The notes: a model not told the origin generated them from the letters alone. Shown: positions 24,656 through 38,735, numbered from the stretch's first letter. The stretch is DNA of 64,000 nt from Megachile rotundata (GCF_050947335.1 NC_134993.1:7378001-7442000), one strand, 5' to 3'. Made by a program: numbers and translations.

Positions 24656-24758
24656 CATTATGTATACGAGACTCCAGAGAGGTATGCTTATGAAGGGATC
24701 TGATTGAGTTCTGAGTATATGGCGTCTGGTTTGCCAAGCTGCTAATTAAACACCCGCG
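24656..24758 (+). repeat. Diverged duplicated segment, copy 2
   Basis: Partner of 23050-23155; ends in TGCTAATTAAACACCC. Confidence 0.6.
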
Positions 24759-24969
24759 AAGAAGGTCCCGACATACAGCCACACAAATCACACACCGGCT
24801 TTGTCTTACCAACTGTCACGTTCTCTCCTTCTCTGTTTTCTTCTTTCTTTCTCTCATCGCCTCTACATCCTTTCTCTTCCTGTTTTCTTTGCTCTTGCTT
24901 CCGCTGATTGATATTTAAGCTTGAGTTTAACCCACCCATGATTTCCCCCCATCCACCCTCATCCATGTT

Positions 24970-25128
24970 CTATGGGGTCGTTAGCGAGCTGCTGCTCCTG
25001 GTACTGCCGCTGCTGATGTTCCTGTTGTTGATGTTGGTGTCTGTATCGTTGCTGGTGATTTCAGCACACCTGGCCGAGGCGTTTTGGTTGGTACCGGAAC
25101 GGCTGGTGTCGTCGAACCAATAATACAT
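24970..25128 (-). CDS. Candidate Asn/Ser/Thr-rich coding fragment, 52 aa
   Basis: Read from an ATG at 25128, the product begins MYYWFDDTSRSGTNQNASAR and is then rich in N, S and T. Most codons end in C, unlike the surrounding DNA. The underlying DNA (24988-25060) is an imperfect CAG/CAA array, and a neighbouring phase gives a Q/H-rich peptide (HQQQEHQQRQYQEQQ). Such arrays are common in insect transcription-factor exons. I cannot choose between the two phases, and neither has a recognised domain. The frame stays open upstream into the MITE that begins at 25208. Confidence 0.25.
   Translation of the reverse strand: MYYWFDDTSRSGTNQNASARCAEITSNDTDTNINNRNISSGSTRSSSSLTTP
24988..25060 (-). repeat. 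Imperfect CAG/CAA trinucleotide array
   Basis: On the + strand GCTGCTGCTCC to GTTGTTGATGTTGG; on the minus strand CAA, CAG and CAT codons predominate. Confidence 0.6.
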
Positions 25129-25207
25129 CTCGATTAACCCTTTGGAGACAGATGCTTCGACAGTGCTGCTAAACACAAATGCAGTTGGATCATGTAAATT
25201 TTTATTA

Positions 25208-25707
25208 AGGTGAAGTGGGGTAAGTTCCAAACCGGGGCAAGTGCGTATACAGGCTATTCTTATTACAATATAAGCGAAATTTCTCCATTTAGTATGTTTG
25301 TTTCCTTCGTTTGTATCACTACATCCCCTTTTATATTTCAGCTAAGAGTACTTGTTCGCGGTATAGAGTACTTGCATAATGCAGTAAAAGGCATTTTATA
25401 GCAGATTTGTTAGTAATTCTGCTCTTGCCCCATTGCACAAGAAATAAAGTTTCAAAGTATTTAACTTCAAGTTACGCTCTTAGCCCAATTTCGGGGAAAG
25501 CGCAAAGTAGTTTACAGTTTAAACAATTTCCAATCAAAATCAAAATGTGCAAGGAAAATTAAGGTCCTAGTTAATATTAATTAAATAGTAGTAATTGTGC
25601 AAAGCGTTTGATATCGACAGCGTTAAGTATTTACATAGCAGACTGAAAATACTTACGTTTAAATAGAAACTGTACAGAAACTAATCTGCACTTACCCCAC
25701 TTCACCT
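25208..25707 (+). mobile_element. MITE family 1, copy A (complete, 500 bp)
   Basis: A perfect 18-bp terminal inverted repeat (AGGTGAAGTGGGGTAAGT) lies at both ends, with TA immediately outside each (25206-25207 and 25708-25709). These are hallmarks of a non-autonomous Tc1/mariner-type element. The interior is non-coding and AT-rich. Copies are at 47818, 40639 (reverse) and 10350. It is the left third of a larger repeated unit reaching 26750. Confidence 0.9.
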
Positions 25708-26750
25708 TATCTAAAGTCTTCCTATTACAAATTTTGGTATCAGCACGTTACCAAATTCTCAAATCCCTAAATTGCAATTCTCTAATTTCAATTTCCAATG
25801 CCTCACATTTTCAAATTATTAGGTTTACTCATCTTCACGTCGTTGAATGTCATTATTAAATTTCTGACTTGAAATACTCGTAATTTTCAATTTGCATGTA
25901 CCTATATTTTTGGGTGGTACTCCTGCTATTCCAAATTAGTAAATCCGTACATTTCTGATTTCTAATTTGACAATATCTTATTTCTTATATTCTCAAATAC
26001 TCATATTTGTACATTTCCATGTCGTCGAATACACATGTTACTAATTTGAACTGTTAGAAATTTACAAATCTCCAAGTTCCATATACCTACATTTCCAAAT
26101 CTTCATAGCAGTAAATTTTCTATATTCCAAATTATCAAGTGACCTCACTAAATTCTGAAATTTCTAAATTAACAAATTAAGAAACTTCTAAATTGGGAAA
26201 TTCTTCAACTTTTAAATATTTAAATTTCCAAAGCAGTAAATTAAACATTATTAATTACAACTTATGTATCACCATATTTCCAAATCCCTATATCTCTAAA
26301 TTTCTGCCTTAAAAAGTCTCAAATTCCCAATTTTTTAATTTTCACATTTGCAAATCGCCACATTATCAAGAAATATTTGGCTGCATATACATTAGTTTGT
26401 AATTATGCAAAATATTGGAGTTATCTTCAATTTTATTGAACCTTGAAATATTATATTGTCGGAATTGTCATTTTACTTAACAACTTTTATTTTAGACACA
26501 TATAGTAAACAAACGCTTAGTATTTTAGATACTTGCATAATTACTTGTTATTATAAATGTTTTATTTACTTCTTATCTGTGAGACTTAATATTGTGATTT
26601 CACTTATTCTTCATTTTACCTATCATTCTAATTATTTTATTTACTTTTTTTCTTACCTATAGATTATTGTTTTATTTATTTTTTTGTTACACTGCCACTT
26701 TCATTATTTATTTTTACATTAATACATTTAATGTCACAAAGTAATTATTT
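25208..26750 (+). repeat. Composite dispersed repeat, copy A, 1.54 kb
   Basis: MITE copy A plus a 1.04-kb flank. Copy B (47818-49337) matches it end to end; copy C (39563-40639, reverse) matches most of it. The flank is an A/T-periodic block (25740-26370) followed by a T-rich tract ending TGTCACAAAGTAA. No terminal repeat is visible at the right end. The 68-codon frame at 26456 is not a gene. Confidence 0.85.
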
Positions 26751-27700
26751 CAACTACATATTCCCCTATTTTTTAGAATTATAAGAAGATTGTATCTATA
26801 AAAGTCGCATGACATCAAAGAGTCTATAATACATCAATAATTTTTGTATAAAAATCTTCAAAAAGATTAAGTCCATTTTCCTGAATGAAAAGTTGACAAT
26901 TTTATTTCTCTAATAACCTAGTTTTGTAGATGTTTTCAGCGATCTATAATGCAAAGTCGTTCAATGTTAAATCAAATAACGAAACGAAGGATGTGCTTGT
27001 TGGTGTTGACGGTAATAATCAAACTATTAAAGCTAGTACTCTTCTTATCACAGTCGGATTGATTTGGTCACATGCTACAATGATGCCTGTATTATAGTTC
27101 AGGGACGAATAGCAGGATAACCTCTCGCAGTAATATGATACGTTGCAACCTAAACAAATCAGAGTGGAGATATGACATGACACTTTAACTATTTGCACTT
27201 GAGAAACCACTTGTCATTTGGATTAATTTAGCGACGCAAACAGCGATTGAGACGAGCCAGAAAATTAGTACCAATTTTCTTCGATTTATAATCTGTAAGA
27301 AAAGCATTCTGTTACTGTGTAAGTTTTCAGGTTATTAATTAAAACTATTAATGGCAACTAAAGTAATTTTGTACAATAATACATAGTATATGTAAATTAA
27401 AATGAAAAACATAAACATATATTTTTAAAACACTTCGCAAAATGCATCCTGCATTATAGTACACAAAAATACAATTATTTAATAGTTCGCCACTTCTACT
27501 TTATTTACAGTCGAATATACATAAAAATCCAACATCTACCCAGTAAACATAGAACACCTAACTTATATCCAATTATATCCATAACATTATATCCACATCC
27601 ACCTTTCATTCCAGAATATATCAAGGTTCAATAATATTGTTAAACTAAGTAAAGTCTGTCTCATATCTAAAAAAATCTCTTCAGTTCAATAATTTATCCA
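26751..27700. other. AT-rich sequence, nothing recognised
   Basis: No supported frame or repeat. Confidence 0.5.
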
Positions 27701-29480
27701 CCCACAAGTTCCCCCAAATTCAACAGCAGTGCAGACCCTCTCCATACCCTCGTCCCAATCCCAACGAGGTTTATATTACACTGACTCATCTTTCCGAAAA
27801 CTAACGATCAGTAAAAACAGCAATACTTGCGAATCCCGTTAATTAATAATCGTTACGTCAGTATTCGTACCTACCGCTGTCTCGTATCTCTGCGCGTAAG
27901 GGAAATAACTAAGGTGATTAAAGTTGTTGGGCCACCCTGTAGAAGGTTCGCGCGGCTCTTTGCAAGAACGCTTTGTAGTAATTACACGTGTACGGACGAA
28001 TCCTCGCGTACGTTACACCACGTACGAGCGGCCAAGACAAGAGGTGTTCGAAGTCCAATAAACGGTCGAAGACACGCGTGGATTCTCGCCGCCTGGGAGT
28101 CACCTTAACTGGTCTGCGTATGTACACGTATACAGGGTTGCGTGAACAGTGTAAAAGGTTCCTGTAAGTCGCTCGGGGGACCTCAAGACGATTCTCCTTG
28201 ATTCCTCCTGCCGGACAGGCACGTATAGAACATCTGTTGGTCGCTCGAATCCTTGCTTTAGCCAGCTTGTATATAACGTGGATCGCGCCGGCCCTTTTTG
28301 CTACCGGGAACAGAAATATTTTCACAGCTGACCGACCATCACACAATGCACTTGCCACCTTACTGATAAACACTTGCTCGCATTAATATTCGGACACACT
28401 GTTATTTTTGCGTTTGTTTTGAACTTAGATACATTACACATTTTGTCGCAGAGAACAGAACTTGTCACTCGGTATAATCTGTTTATTTTACCAGGTGTAC
28501 CACTTAATTTTTAACTTTCTTTTTTAAACAATTTATATTTGGGAAATTATTCAAAGTGCCATCGCTAGCTATACATTTTTCTGTCCTTCAAATTGTACCT
28601 GTTCAAAAAATGGTTCACATTTTGTGCACCAGTCAGAAACAATTTCAACATCTTAACTGTTCAACAAATAGCAAACGAGCACTAAAGCCGTTCGAAGATC
28701 ATCGACGCTTGTTGGAGATCCCTGAACAATATACGTATTTACAGAATTACATAATCATACCTATAATGAAAGAGCACCTCTCGGTATCTCTACAAAGATA
28801 TCAAGAATTTTTTCGTCAACTGTTTATCGATCTCCGCGGTAATAAAGTTTGCAACGAATAAATGTTGGAAAGAACAGTTTTCTAATGATCTTGAAAGAAC
28901 AAAGCGAGTGATTTCATTACCGCGTAATACCCACGCATTAAACGTAGTTATATACGAGTTTCTATTATCCTAACTTTCAATTTACTGCAGCGGTGCATGC
29001 GATCATCTCGTTTCTTGTGATCACAATGTTTAATTGGGAGGAATAGACGGGCCACGATCATATCGCGTTGCTACACTTAAACGTTACCGAAGAAAAAAGG
29101 TCTAAAGGCAACCTGTAATTATTTGGTGGGTGTCTGGCGAGTATCAGCGATGTAACTATCGTCGAACACGGACCATTAACAAGTTCATAATCGTACTACC
29201 AACGGTTGTCCTTACACGGTACACCGGGTAACCGATAGGAGATTTCGAGGAAGCACGTCCACGACGAAAAGCTCGACGACTTATGAAAAAGAAATCAAAA
29301 GAGATAAGTGACTCCTTGGTACCTTTTTGGTTCTGCAGGTCCTACCCGGATCAACGTCCGTGAACGATACCACGAACAGTCTGACGTACCTAAGGGTCTT
29401 CCCCTCAAGGTGACTGGTAATTTATACGTTTATCTCATCCCGTCAATATTTAATGAAGCCACGACTCGTTAGCCCTAAAA
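27701..29480. other. GC/CpG-richer region, no gene assigned
   Basis: Contains a 151-codon reverse frame (27918-28373) opposed by 62-93-codon forward frames, and a 101-codon forward frame (28556-28861). None shows a recognisable domain, signal peptide or convincing splice context. Confidence 0.35.
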
Positions 29481-31180
29481 TCCATCTGAGGAAAACGATT
29501 TTTGTCAGTTGGGTTTTAGCCAACAAGTAATAGAGAACTAAGTTTAAAAGTATAGTAGGAGACATGTTTTCAATAAAAGTAGTAAAGAAACACAACGAAA
29601 TTGTTAATCCTACTTAACCCTTCGCACTTCTATGTTGTGGCTTTCTTTTGAATTTTACTAATAATTTAGATTGGTTGAATATATATATTTCTATTTATTT
29701 ACTATTTATAATAAAGGAAACATTTGTCACATTCCCTTCAATATTTTGATAGGTAAAAATAAAAGAAAATGTGTAAGTATACATTACGTGCAGGTACATA
29801 TTACATATATTATTTAAAATCTTATTGTAGCTTTGAAGCTACTCAATTGATTTTAATATCTTGTGACCAGGGTCGAAATGAGCTAAATGCAACAAATTGT
29901 ACAAAGTCGGTGCAGTAGTTTCACAGAAATTTTTGGACAGGCCAACAAATAAAATTCATTAACTTACATGAAATTCATGTGAAGATAACATATACTGATC
30001 TCTGAGGTCAATTACAAAATAGAGCACGTGACATATAATAAAAGAGCTAGTCTCAACGCACGATTTCGAACCTGTGAACAATAGCTACAGTTGATAAACA
30101 ATGTGACAAATTGGAAACAGGAACGATCATGATTCTCGTAAGAGATAAGAGGCAAGTGTAGACAGGGGGAATGAGAAATGACAATGCAGCATTAGCGAGG
30201 TCCGCATTAACATCACAAAGACAGTATCTGCAACTTTGCTTACGTTGCTTGCAGAGAACTCGTAGCCGCGTATTAATACCGAAATGAACTCATACATGCA
30301 CCGATTTCATACAACGATGGCACAGAATGCGACAAATAAGTAACGCACGAACCGTCCAGCCACGTAATTCTCTCTAAATACAGTAATTAACGTTCATGGG
30401 ACAAGTTCAGGGGTGTCGCGGCAACGTTTTCACCCTTCTTTAACTCTTCATCACGGTCATTATCGTCGAGATTGCGATTACTCGACAGAGAAGGATATAA
30501 TGGCAGAGAAAGAGAAAGGTATTGAAAGTCATGGCAGAACAAACGCATGAATTAATTCTACTGAAATAATGAATGGTTGTACGGATAAAAATTGAATTGG
30601 AGACAATGTGAATCGGTACATAAATCTTCTGTTTGATATCTTATTTGTGGGGTGAAAAGGCATTCTTACTGATTAGAGTGATATGGAAGAGGATGTATGC
30701 TAAAAGAAAATAATATTAATGATTAACTTATCTTAAGTTTTTTAGACTGGTACTTACAACAAAATGGAGGGAAGGAATCATTATTTTAACTCTTTTATTT
30801 AAAACTATTTTTAATTTCCCTGCGTTAATAAGTTTAGTAGTTGTTCCATATTCATACCATCTATGTAATCTAATCTACAACGTAATTTCATAAAAATCAT
30901 TCTTTGTTATAAAAATAATTTTTCTCATCATAGATTGTAGCATTGCATCGACACTTACATGTGATTTTGAACATATAAACATACAAATAAAAAATCATAT
31001 TTCACAGTTAAATCAACTCCCATATAATTTTGTTACTCCATCAGCACCTTGTAACACTTTCTTAAAAACCCTGAAATTACGAGCTCCATCGTTGCAATAA
31101 GTTAACAACATACTGTAGCGTATTTTTATTTACCCATCACCTTCTGTTTCTCAGATTAGTTTGAAAAGGATTAAAATTCA
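29481..31180. other. AT-rich sequence, nothing recognised
   Basis: TTAACCCTTCGCAC at about 29616 resembles a TTAA-CCCT transposon end, but I find no partner end. Confidence 0.4.
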
Positions 31181-31980
31181 TCGCCCCAACTTTTTGGTTC
31201 GTGTATCACGGTCATTAAGCCCAGAGAGTTAGTCATGCAGTTGCAGCGAGGCGGCAATAAAAGAGAGAAGCGAATCAATGAGGTTACGTTGTATCCATCG
31301 TGGCGACTAAATACAGGATTTAATCGACACCAGGGACGAATCGACAGTTGGCGGTAATCGCAGACAAGCTACCGTGGAATAAGAGGGTCAGGCAGACGTA
31401 GAAGAGTAGGAGGAGGGATGATTGTGCACAGCACCGCGTATAATTAGCGTAATAAGTAGTTTTTTGAGGCGGGGCCCATGCAGAGAGAAAACAAAGCGAT
31501 GGCTGGAAGGCAGCTAATTTTGATCCAGGATCGGAGGACAAAAGGAGTTAAAACGCGTGTGTTCGTTGATAGGGGCAGGGGGGACGAACGGAGGTGGAGA
31601 TGCCAGAAAAGAAAAAGCAGCCTGACGCACATCCTCCCTCGTCCATTCATCCTTTTTCAGCGGGTCCGCTCGGTTTCGAATCAAAAGGCGGGGGCACCCT
31701 TTGGGTCCGCGAAAGCGTATTTTTTTCTCCTTCTATCTCGCTCGTGCGTTCTGTTCGACCCCCTTTATACGCGGCTGTGCCGACAAAAGATCGGGGTGCG
31801 CGCGTGCACACCAAGAGACCAACCGCGCGGGGAGACACTCGGCAAATCCCGACAATAAGCCAACCGGTGTACGAGCTGTTCGAAAACGGATTAATTACAG
31901 TGTGCCTACGTAATTAGCCCCACGGGAACGCTCTCTCATAGCGACCTATTTCTTACCGGTCTCGCGTAATCACTATGCAC
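31181..31980. other. GC/CpG-richer island with overlapping frames
   Basis: Frames of 63-126 codons are open in most phases on both strands (31320-31917), which reflects low stop-codon density. None is recognised. It could hold an untranslated exon or a promoter. Confidence 0.35.
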
Positions 31981-33715
31981 TCTCCGTTTTGGATCAGTTT
32001 TTTTTCCTGAAGAAAGATGTACCCATGTGGTACCCGAGATGTTCATGTTAATGACCGATTGTTTCGGAGAATTAAAAATGATGAATATACAGATTTAAGA
32101 TATTTTATTTATTGTTTATCGCTTGTTAAGGTTTTAGCAAGTGTCGTTTAAAATTTTGATGTAAGTTACTAAATTACAAAATCTATGTGATAGTGAGAAA
32201 CATGTAATTGACAATATAATATTGTCGTTTGTATTATTATAAAATATGCTGTAAATAAATTAGAATGACATATTGCACAAAATTTTAAAACATTTTCTTA
32301 TATTTTAACGATGATTCTTTTATTCAAGTGTATGTTGACAGGTATTATGAAAGATTATTGATAAGTAATCAAATGTGTACTTCTTATGTTATCAATTGAA
32401 TAAGGAAAGTGTATGAATTTATCTTATAATTTGTTCAAATTACTAACAAACCTGTAATTAACAGTATAATAAGAAAACATTATTTTGCATTTACAGAAAA
32501 ATGTTAATACAAAAATTTCTATTATTTCTATTATATTAAAAATTTACTACAATATTAACCATTAGTATCAAAGTTTGCTATCAATAAATTTTTGTAAATG
32601 AAAGTTAATTGCGAAAATTTAAGTACTAAGTTAATAGCAAGTTTATCATTTTTAAATGAGAATTGCTTCTTCAAACAGAAAAATAAAATTTTGTTAAAAC
32701 TGTTTCATCATTTTTTTCAAAGTAATTTATCTTAATTAAACTGACGAATGTATAAATCAAAATTATACCATGCACTCTGTAATATATCAAACTAGTTAAT
32801 TATTGATTATATTAATACTTAATCAATTATAGTTATATCAATTCGTAAATGATAAAATATGAAGGTGTTATAAAGTGTTTAACACCTAATATAAAACAAC
32901 AAAAATCTCATTAATAATTAATGTTATATAGATAACACACATGACAAGCTAAAAATTTATTTTTATAAAATTCTATGCTAAGCTTTCACTTATTTTCATT
33001 TGTTTTCATTGTCATAAACCATTACAATAATTAATATGTTTTTAGTTAAAAAATTGTCTAGAGCTAACTTAAAAAATATTTGTACATTGTTACTACCAGC
33101 ATATAAAAAGATTTACAACAACTGATTTAAATAGTCTAATATTTTTGAATGGTATTATTACCAAAACTAGTGCTTTTTGACTTCAATTTTAATTTATAGT
33201 TACCCGCAGCGAAATTACGTAAACATGGTATACAGTCAACTACTGTAATGCCAGAACTTCAGTCGTGTCTCAATCAAATTCAAGTATTATCGACTAAATT
33301 CGATGAAATGAAGTTTGATTGATCAATTGAAATTTCATCATAATGTTAATAAAATCAGTACAGTAACATTATTGAATATTGCCAATATCTCAATACATTA
33401 CCGTTTGATAACAAATATGTTTAGTAACAAAATTCCGATAAGTACTATATTGTCACTAGTACGCGTAGAAAGCAATTTCATTAAACTTTACACAAATTAT
33501 GCATTAGCACCTTAACCTAAATAAGGTTAAATGTGTTGATTCTCACAACGACTCAAGTTTCTAAAAATAAAGGTAAATATTCACTTATATTCCTCTCGTA
33601 GTTATCTTTATTTCCAAACGTGCAAGAGGAAATTCCAATTAGTTTATCGCTCATACAGTCATAACATAAATGCAATAAATTCGTCGTAATTAAACGATCT
33701 ATGCGGTGAAATTCA
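31981..33715. other. AT-rich sequence, nothing recognised
   Basis: One of the most AT-rich parts of the window, with no repeat or frame I can support. Confidence 0.5.
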
Positions 33716-35160
33716 GTCAGTAAACAAGACATAAAAACATGTCTCTTGAAAAATCAACGACGGGAATTGAACCGTGAAGATTTGAAGCGAACAGGCCAGG
33801 CATCAAACAGCGATGTGTGTTCAAGAGCGCACGATATCCGCACGAATTTACGAGTCGCTTTAAAAACGTCGCGTCATAAACCGGTAACGATCTTCCCACT
33901 ATCGAGCTCTCGACAACAAGCAGGACGAAGTTGGAAAATTGAGAAGACGATACGCAAATGCGAATGCAAATTGCGTAAGTAGAGAGGACCGCTAATCTGG
34001 TACGCTCCGTGAACGGGCAGAAACGGCAACGTACGGGGATTATTGGTATCAAGCTTGCGAACAGAAAGGGGCTGTCATAACGCGAGCAAATAAACTGCCA
34101 TCAACTTTGTGCAACGTTTTCAGCCACAATTTCTAGTTACATTAACGCCAACGGCGAGGTCTACGCCGGTAAACGCACACCAACAAAAGAGACTTCGATA
34201 TCGCGAATTAGCATAAATTTTAAGACGTCGTTGCTTCACATTCATTCAATTCTTTCGTTTCGAAGCCCCTTGTACTCGTAAACCTAACGAGAGAATATTT
34301 GTCTTCCTTTTATACGCCTTATGCAACCTATCTAAAGTACATCTGGGCATTATAACGTTTCTGTCCTCGCACGGCAATTTAAGCCGCCACCTTTTTTTCG
34401 GTAATGCTATCGAATGCAGTGTCATCAAGCGTATACGTACACTGGTCGACTTGGCCGGTCGCGATATCTTCTACTAATGCCAACGGCGAACGCAGCATCG
34501 TCATGAGAGAGCACGATAATCGGCCAGGTAGTATACCTGAAATTAGCATGCCTCTGAATCATCGATTTTCTACTTATCGGCTATCTCCGGCTTTCCATCC
34601 CATTCCTCCCCTCATCCTACGATCCCTCAAACGACGACCTCTTACTGGTCATTATACAACGTTCTGCTCGCTTGTATTCGCGGAGCCTCTAACAGAGAGC
34701 TGCACTTAACCGTTTGCCGCGCATATCTGACCGCGTGGTTGGTGCCGATGATGAAGAAGACGACGTTGCTGCTAGCGAACGTTTCAACGAGCCCAGCTAT
34801 ATGTATATCGATACCTTCGATCGTGTTCGCATCGAAGATCGCGTGTCCACGCGCAACGGTTCCGCGAACAACCAACTACAATGCAGGTACAAGTTAGCAG
34901 TTGTGGGTGATTGCTCATATAAAGTGTGAGAACGAACCACGCTCGAGATTTGCTGCGCTCAAAAAGAGGAAACGAAAACACCATATCCTGTATTACAAGC
35001 GATGCGCAGATCGTGTGCCCGTTAAGGAGCTTACGGGCAATGACGAGATCATGAGCTACGATGAATGCTTCGAGCAATACACATTTCAAATTTTCAAGAT
35101 TCCTGAAAATTTCGACGCTCCAGGATTCAAGCGTTGGCAACTTCGGAATTCTTTAAGCGT
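33716..35160. other. GC/CpG-richer region with opposing open frames
   Basis: From 34640 to 35160 both strands are open for long runs: + frames 34714-34929 and 34901-35164, - frames 34642-34875 and 34784-35140. At most one set can be coding. The + set includes an acidic stretch (GADDEEDD) and a basic stretch (KKRKRKH); no family is recognised. Confidence 0.35.
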
Positions 35161-35280
35161 TTAGAATTTTAGTTCTTCGGGATTTGTTAATTTGAGAATT
35201 TTTTAAGTGTTTAGAATTTAAGTTCTTAGGGATTAGAAAATTTAGAAATTGAGGAATTTGGGAATTTGATCATTTATGAG
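35161..35280. repeat. Short A/T-periodic block
   Basis: Two imperfect copies of GGAATTCTTTAAGCGTTTAG-type sequence followed by GAAATTGAGGAATTTGGGAA. Confidence 0.5.
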
Positions 35281-38200
35281 CACACTATATTTGAATTTAT
35301 CACACATTTTAGATAACAGTCTTAAATCAAATGTGGTCATTAAATGTGGTCATTAATAACCTAAGAACCTAATAACCAACTCTGCAAGTTATAAAAATAT
35401 AAGTTATAAAAATATTTCAGTACCGGAAGAAAACAGTTAACTTCGTAATACTTCTTTACAGAAATTGACAGTATTGTTGCAATACTTGAAAACTTCACGA
35501 AGTCCACTAATCCCTATCGGAAAGATAAATTTATTTGATGAAACTTCTGTTATTATAAAATCGCAAAGAACAACGCGATTTAAGTTCGATTGTTAGCGGA
35601 AGACAGGAAGGAAGTTCTTTTTTCTTGAAGATAACGACCGTAAGAAAATCAGAGGAATCTGAAATCCTAGAAAGTTCCTAAGAATATAACAGCCATAATT
35701 AAGAAGGTTGCTCGTACAGTGAGAAGTTTGCTAATAACTTCGGATGAAACGCCATCTCTCGAAGATTCTCCCGCTGTAGTTCGCGTTCCTGAAGTTTATT
35801 AACTCTCGTAAGCTTCCCGTTTGAAGAGGAAGGTATGACTAGGGTGGTATATGGCGAACGAAATGAAGGGAGTTTCCCCGCGTCGAGCGAGTTTTTGGTG
35901 ATTAGATTAGACTCCGTTCGCCGATGGGCCAGCTGTCCACCGGAATTCACTCAAGAATCTGCCTAAGTGGATGAAACCAACGAGGAAGGTCGTCCAGCCG
36001 ATTCGCTTCGCTGTAATGAACGAACCGTACGAGTTCCAAGAACTTCTTTATTGCTAAAGTTTCGACCGACACTCATGCGGTATAATGATCGGCGTTTGGC
36101 GATAAAGGATTAAAAATTTATCGACAATCATCGAGCATGCGCTAACATATCCGATTGTTTCGAACAAACATTAACACGTCTTTGTCAAACCGGATGACTC
36201 TTTTGATAAACTAATTGTATGGACAGTTAAATTTATCCCCTTTAGTCCTCTCAAATTGAGGTACCAGTGGTGAAACGATTAAGGAAGCATAATTACAATT
36301 TTTTTTAGATAATGTAAAACTATAAGCACGTTTGATGGAAGAAGTGAAATTTGTACTTTGAAATGAAATGATAATTTAGAGAAGAAGAGGTTTTAAATTA
36401 ACTAAAATTTAAAAATACTCTAAGTTTATTATTTATGCAGTCAATTTTTTAGCGTAAGTATTACTTCGAGATGTTTATATTACCGTATCGGACTTCATTC
36501 ATTTTGAAACTCAACACGTAAAACAGCACCTAACCTAACAGAAATAACAAAATGGCGGACTTATAATGTGTAAAGTTTTTGTAGTATATTTCAAACTCAA
36601 ATGTAGTATAAGATGTTTCTTATACAAAACTCACATTCTGAAGAAATGTGACTTTTTAATATAAGAAAAATGATTAAACGTTTCTTGCAAAATTTTAGGT
36701 TATGTATTTAAATTCTGTTAGGTTATGTATTATTATGAGTTTAAGAGTAAGTATAATTATATTTTTGTATAGTTGTTACATAAAATATACTTTAATACAA
36801 TAGGTTGTACCAGTAAATTCATTAATAATTTACCAATTATATAATAATTTCACGTGAAATCACGTCTTTAAGATGGCGCTTAATGAATAGACAGTGTCAT
36901 TGCATGACGTAATAGTGGCAAAATAATACTTAATTTCAGTATTTTAAGAAAATCGATAAAACATAAAATTAATTTGAATTCTCTATTATTTACATTATTC
37001 CTCTAAAACATTTACTGTCTACAAGTTATATAAAATTGTTTAATTAAAACTCCAATAAGTTGAAGTTTATTGAAACTTCGCTTTTTTACTCCCTTTTTTT
37101 CTTGAGACATTATGAAACAAATTTAAAAACGTTGAATTTTGGAATATTGTAAAACAAAATGTTATTATTAACAAAATTCCTATTCAATTGTTAATTACCA
37201 GAATTCGTTCAAATACTAATAAAAGGTTACCTTATATTCTACGTGTGCAATTTTTCAGTTTGGCTCCATTTCTGCACTGCACGGAAGTGCATCGTTCTTT
37301 CATAACCGCGAAACTTGTTTATGCAATGCTTTACTGTTCCTGTTTCTTACATCAGAGTGAGAATTGTTGAAATTTTTTTTGGAACGTTTGATTGCAGTTA
37401 CATCATCATTTCAATAAACAAGAAAAGTTGAAAGGTTACCTCAAAGCCATACTAACCATAAATTATTAAATTCATTCTGACGTCATTTAAAATTAAAAAT
37501 ACGTGATATCAGTTACAAAAAGTCAAAGTTACCTTAATTTTTCATTGGAGCAACAGTTTTAAAAAATTTGTATTATTGTAATTTGTAAGTAACTAAAAAC
37601 TGAGTAACTTTTATTAGAAATATTGTTTGTATTAACGAATAACAAATAAATTAATATAAATAAGAACTTTATTTCTTTGTAGCCTTTTGTAAATTCTTTA
37701 GACATATTGTCACTATGTCTACGTACGTTTTGTGAAGAAATTCAAACGCTTCATTAGAATAAAATATAATGTGTTCGTATAAAACAACGTTTACTGTAGT
37801 TAAAAGTTATCATTGAAAACTCATCAGTTGGAGGAACATTATCAGTATTAACAGTCTGCATAGATATTAAAATAACTAATAGTGTCAGTTGTCTTGCTTT
37901 TTATTAATACTAAAAAGAAATTTGCGTGAAATGAAACGATTAGTCTTACGGGTTGAAATATTGAAATAAGCCTTCATTCTTTTTTTCAATGAAGCTCCCC
38001 AAGCTCAGATGAAGATACACACCCCCATATAAATACTCCATCTCAAATGTTTCACTGTAGATTGGAGGGGTTTCAATTCCATTTCAACTCCATTGCTCTC
38101 ATCCGACGATAGAACTTGATTTTATTGAAAAATTCTGTAGTAAATCCTACCACTTTGCATCTATTAACTTCTCTAATAATAAATTCTCTTCCAACGCAAA

Positions 38201-38735
38201 ATATTCAGTTTTCAGGGTTCTATGGTTTATGATTTAAATTGTTCACCAAAATTTTTTGTAATTAATATTGCAATTGCTCGTTTTTTGTCTTTCTGATTAA
38301 TGTAGGCTACAAATTAGCTACTTTGACAAATCTCATTACACACATTACAGTTTCTAAGCATTATAGCAATGTTATACAAAAAAAGATCAAATATTAGGTA
38401 CATTTTATGTGCAACAATCTTCATTTATACGAATTATAGTTAATATTAAACTCAAATCTTAATTCTTGCAAATGCGTCCAAAAGTCACTCAAACTAACAA
38501 TATAAATAAATAGAATCATAAAATCATTCAAACTGTAACGTGCATGAGGAGTCTGATTCGATATTATAAGCCAGGAATTAATAAAAATGATTACCATAAA
38601 GTAACTCAATTTGAAGAAAATACATTTACAAAATGAGTGAATAAAAAAAGCAAAAACTTCCTGCAGACGCTGATACAAAAGAAATATCTTTCCTCAGTGA
38701 GTATTTCAATTTAACCTAAAATTACCAGCGTAAGT
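35281..38735. other. Mixed island (35570-36260) and AT-rich DNA, no gene
   Basis: Small tandem copies of AATGTGGTCATT at about 35331-35355 and a short hairpin (CTTCATT, 9-base loop, AATGAAG) near 37975. No supported gene. Confidence 0.45.

Noticed and set aside
27918..28373. 151-codon reverse frame
   Set aside because: Basic, low-complexity product with no motif, opposed by forward frames.
33755..33800. GGGAATTGAACCGTG, resembling the T-arm of a minus-strand tRNA
   Set aside because: No A-box, acceptor pairing or cloverleaf could be found upstream.
34642..35164. Opposing open frames, one including the peptide ARGHAIFDANTIEG
   Set aside because: I considered an aminotransferase-like or piggyBac-like origin, but the match does not extend and both strands are open, so no call is justified.
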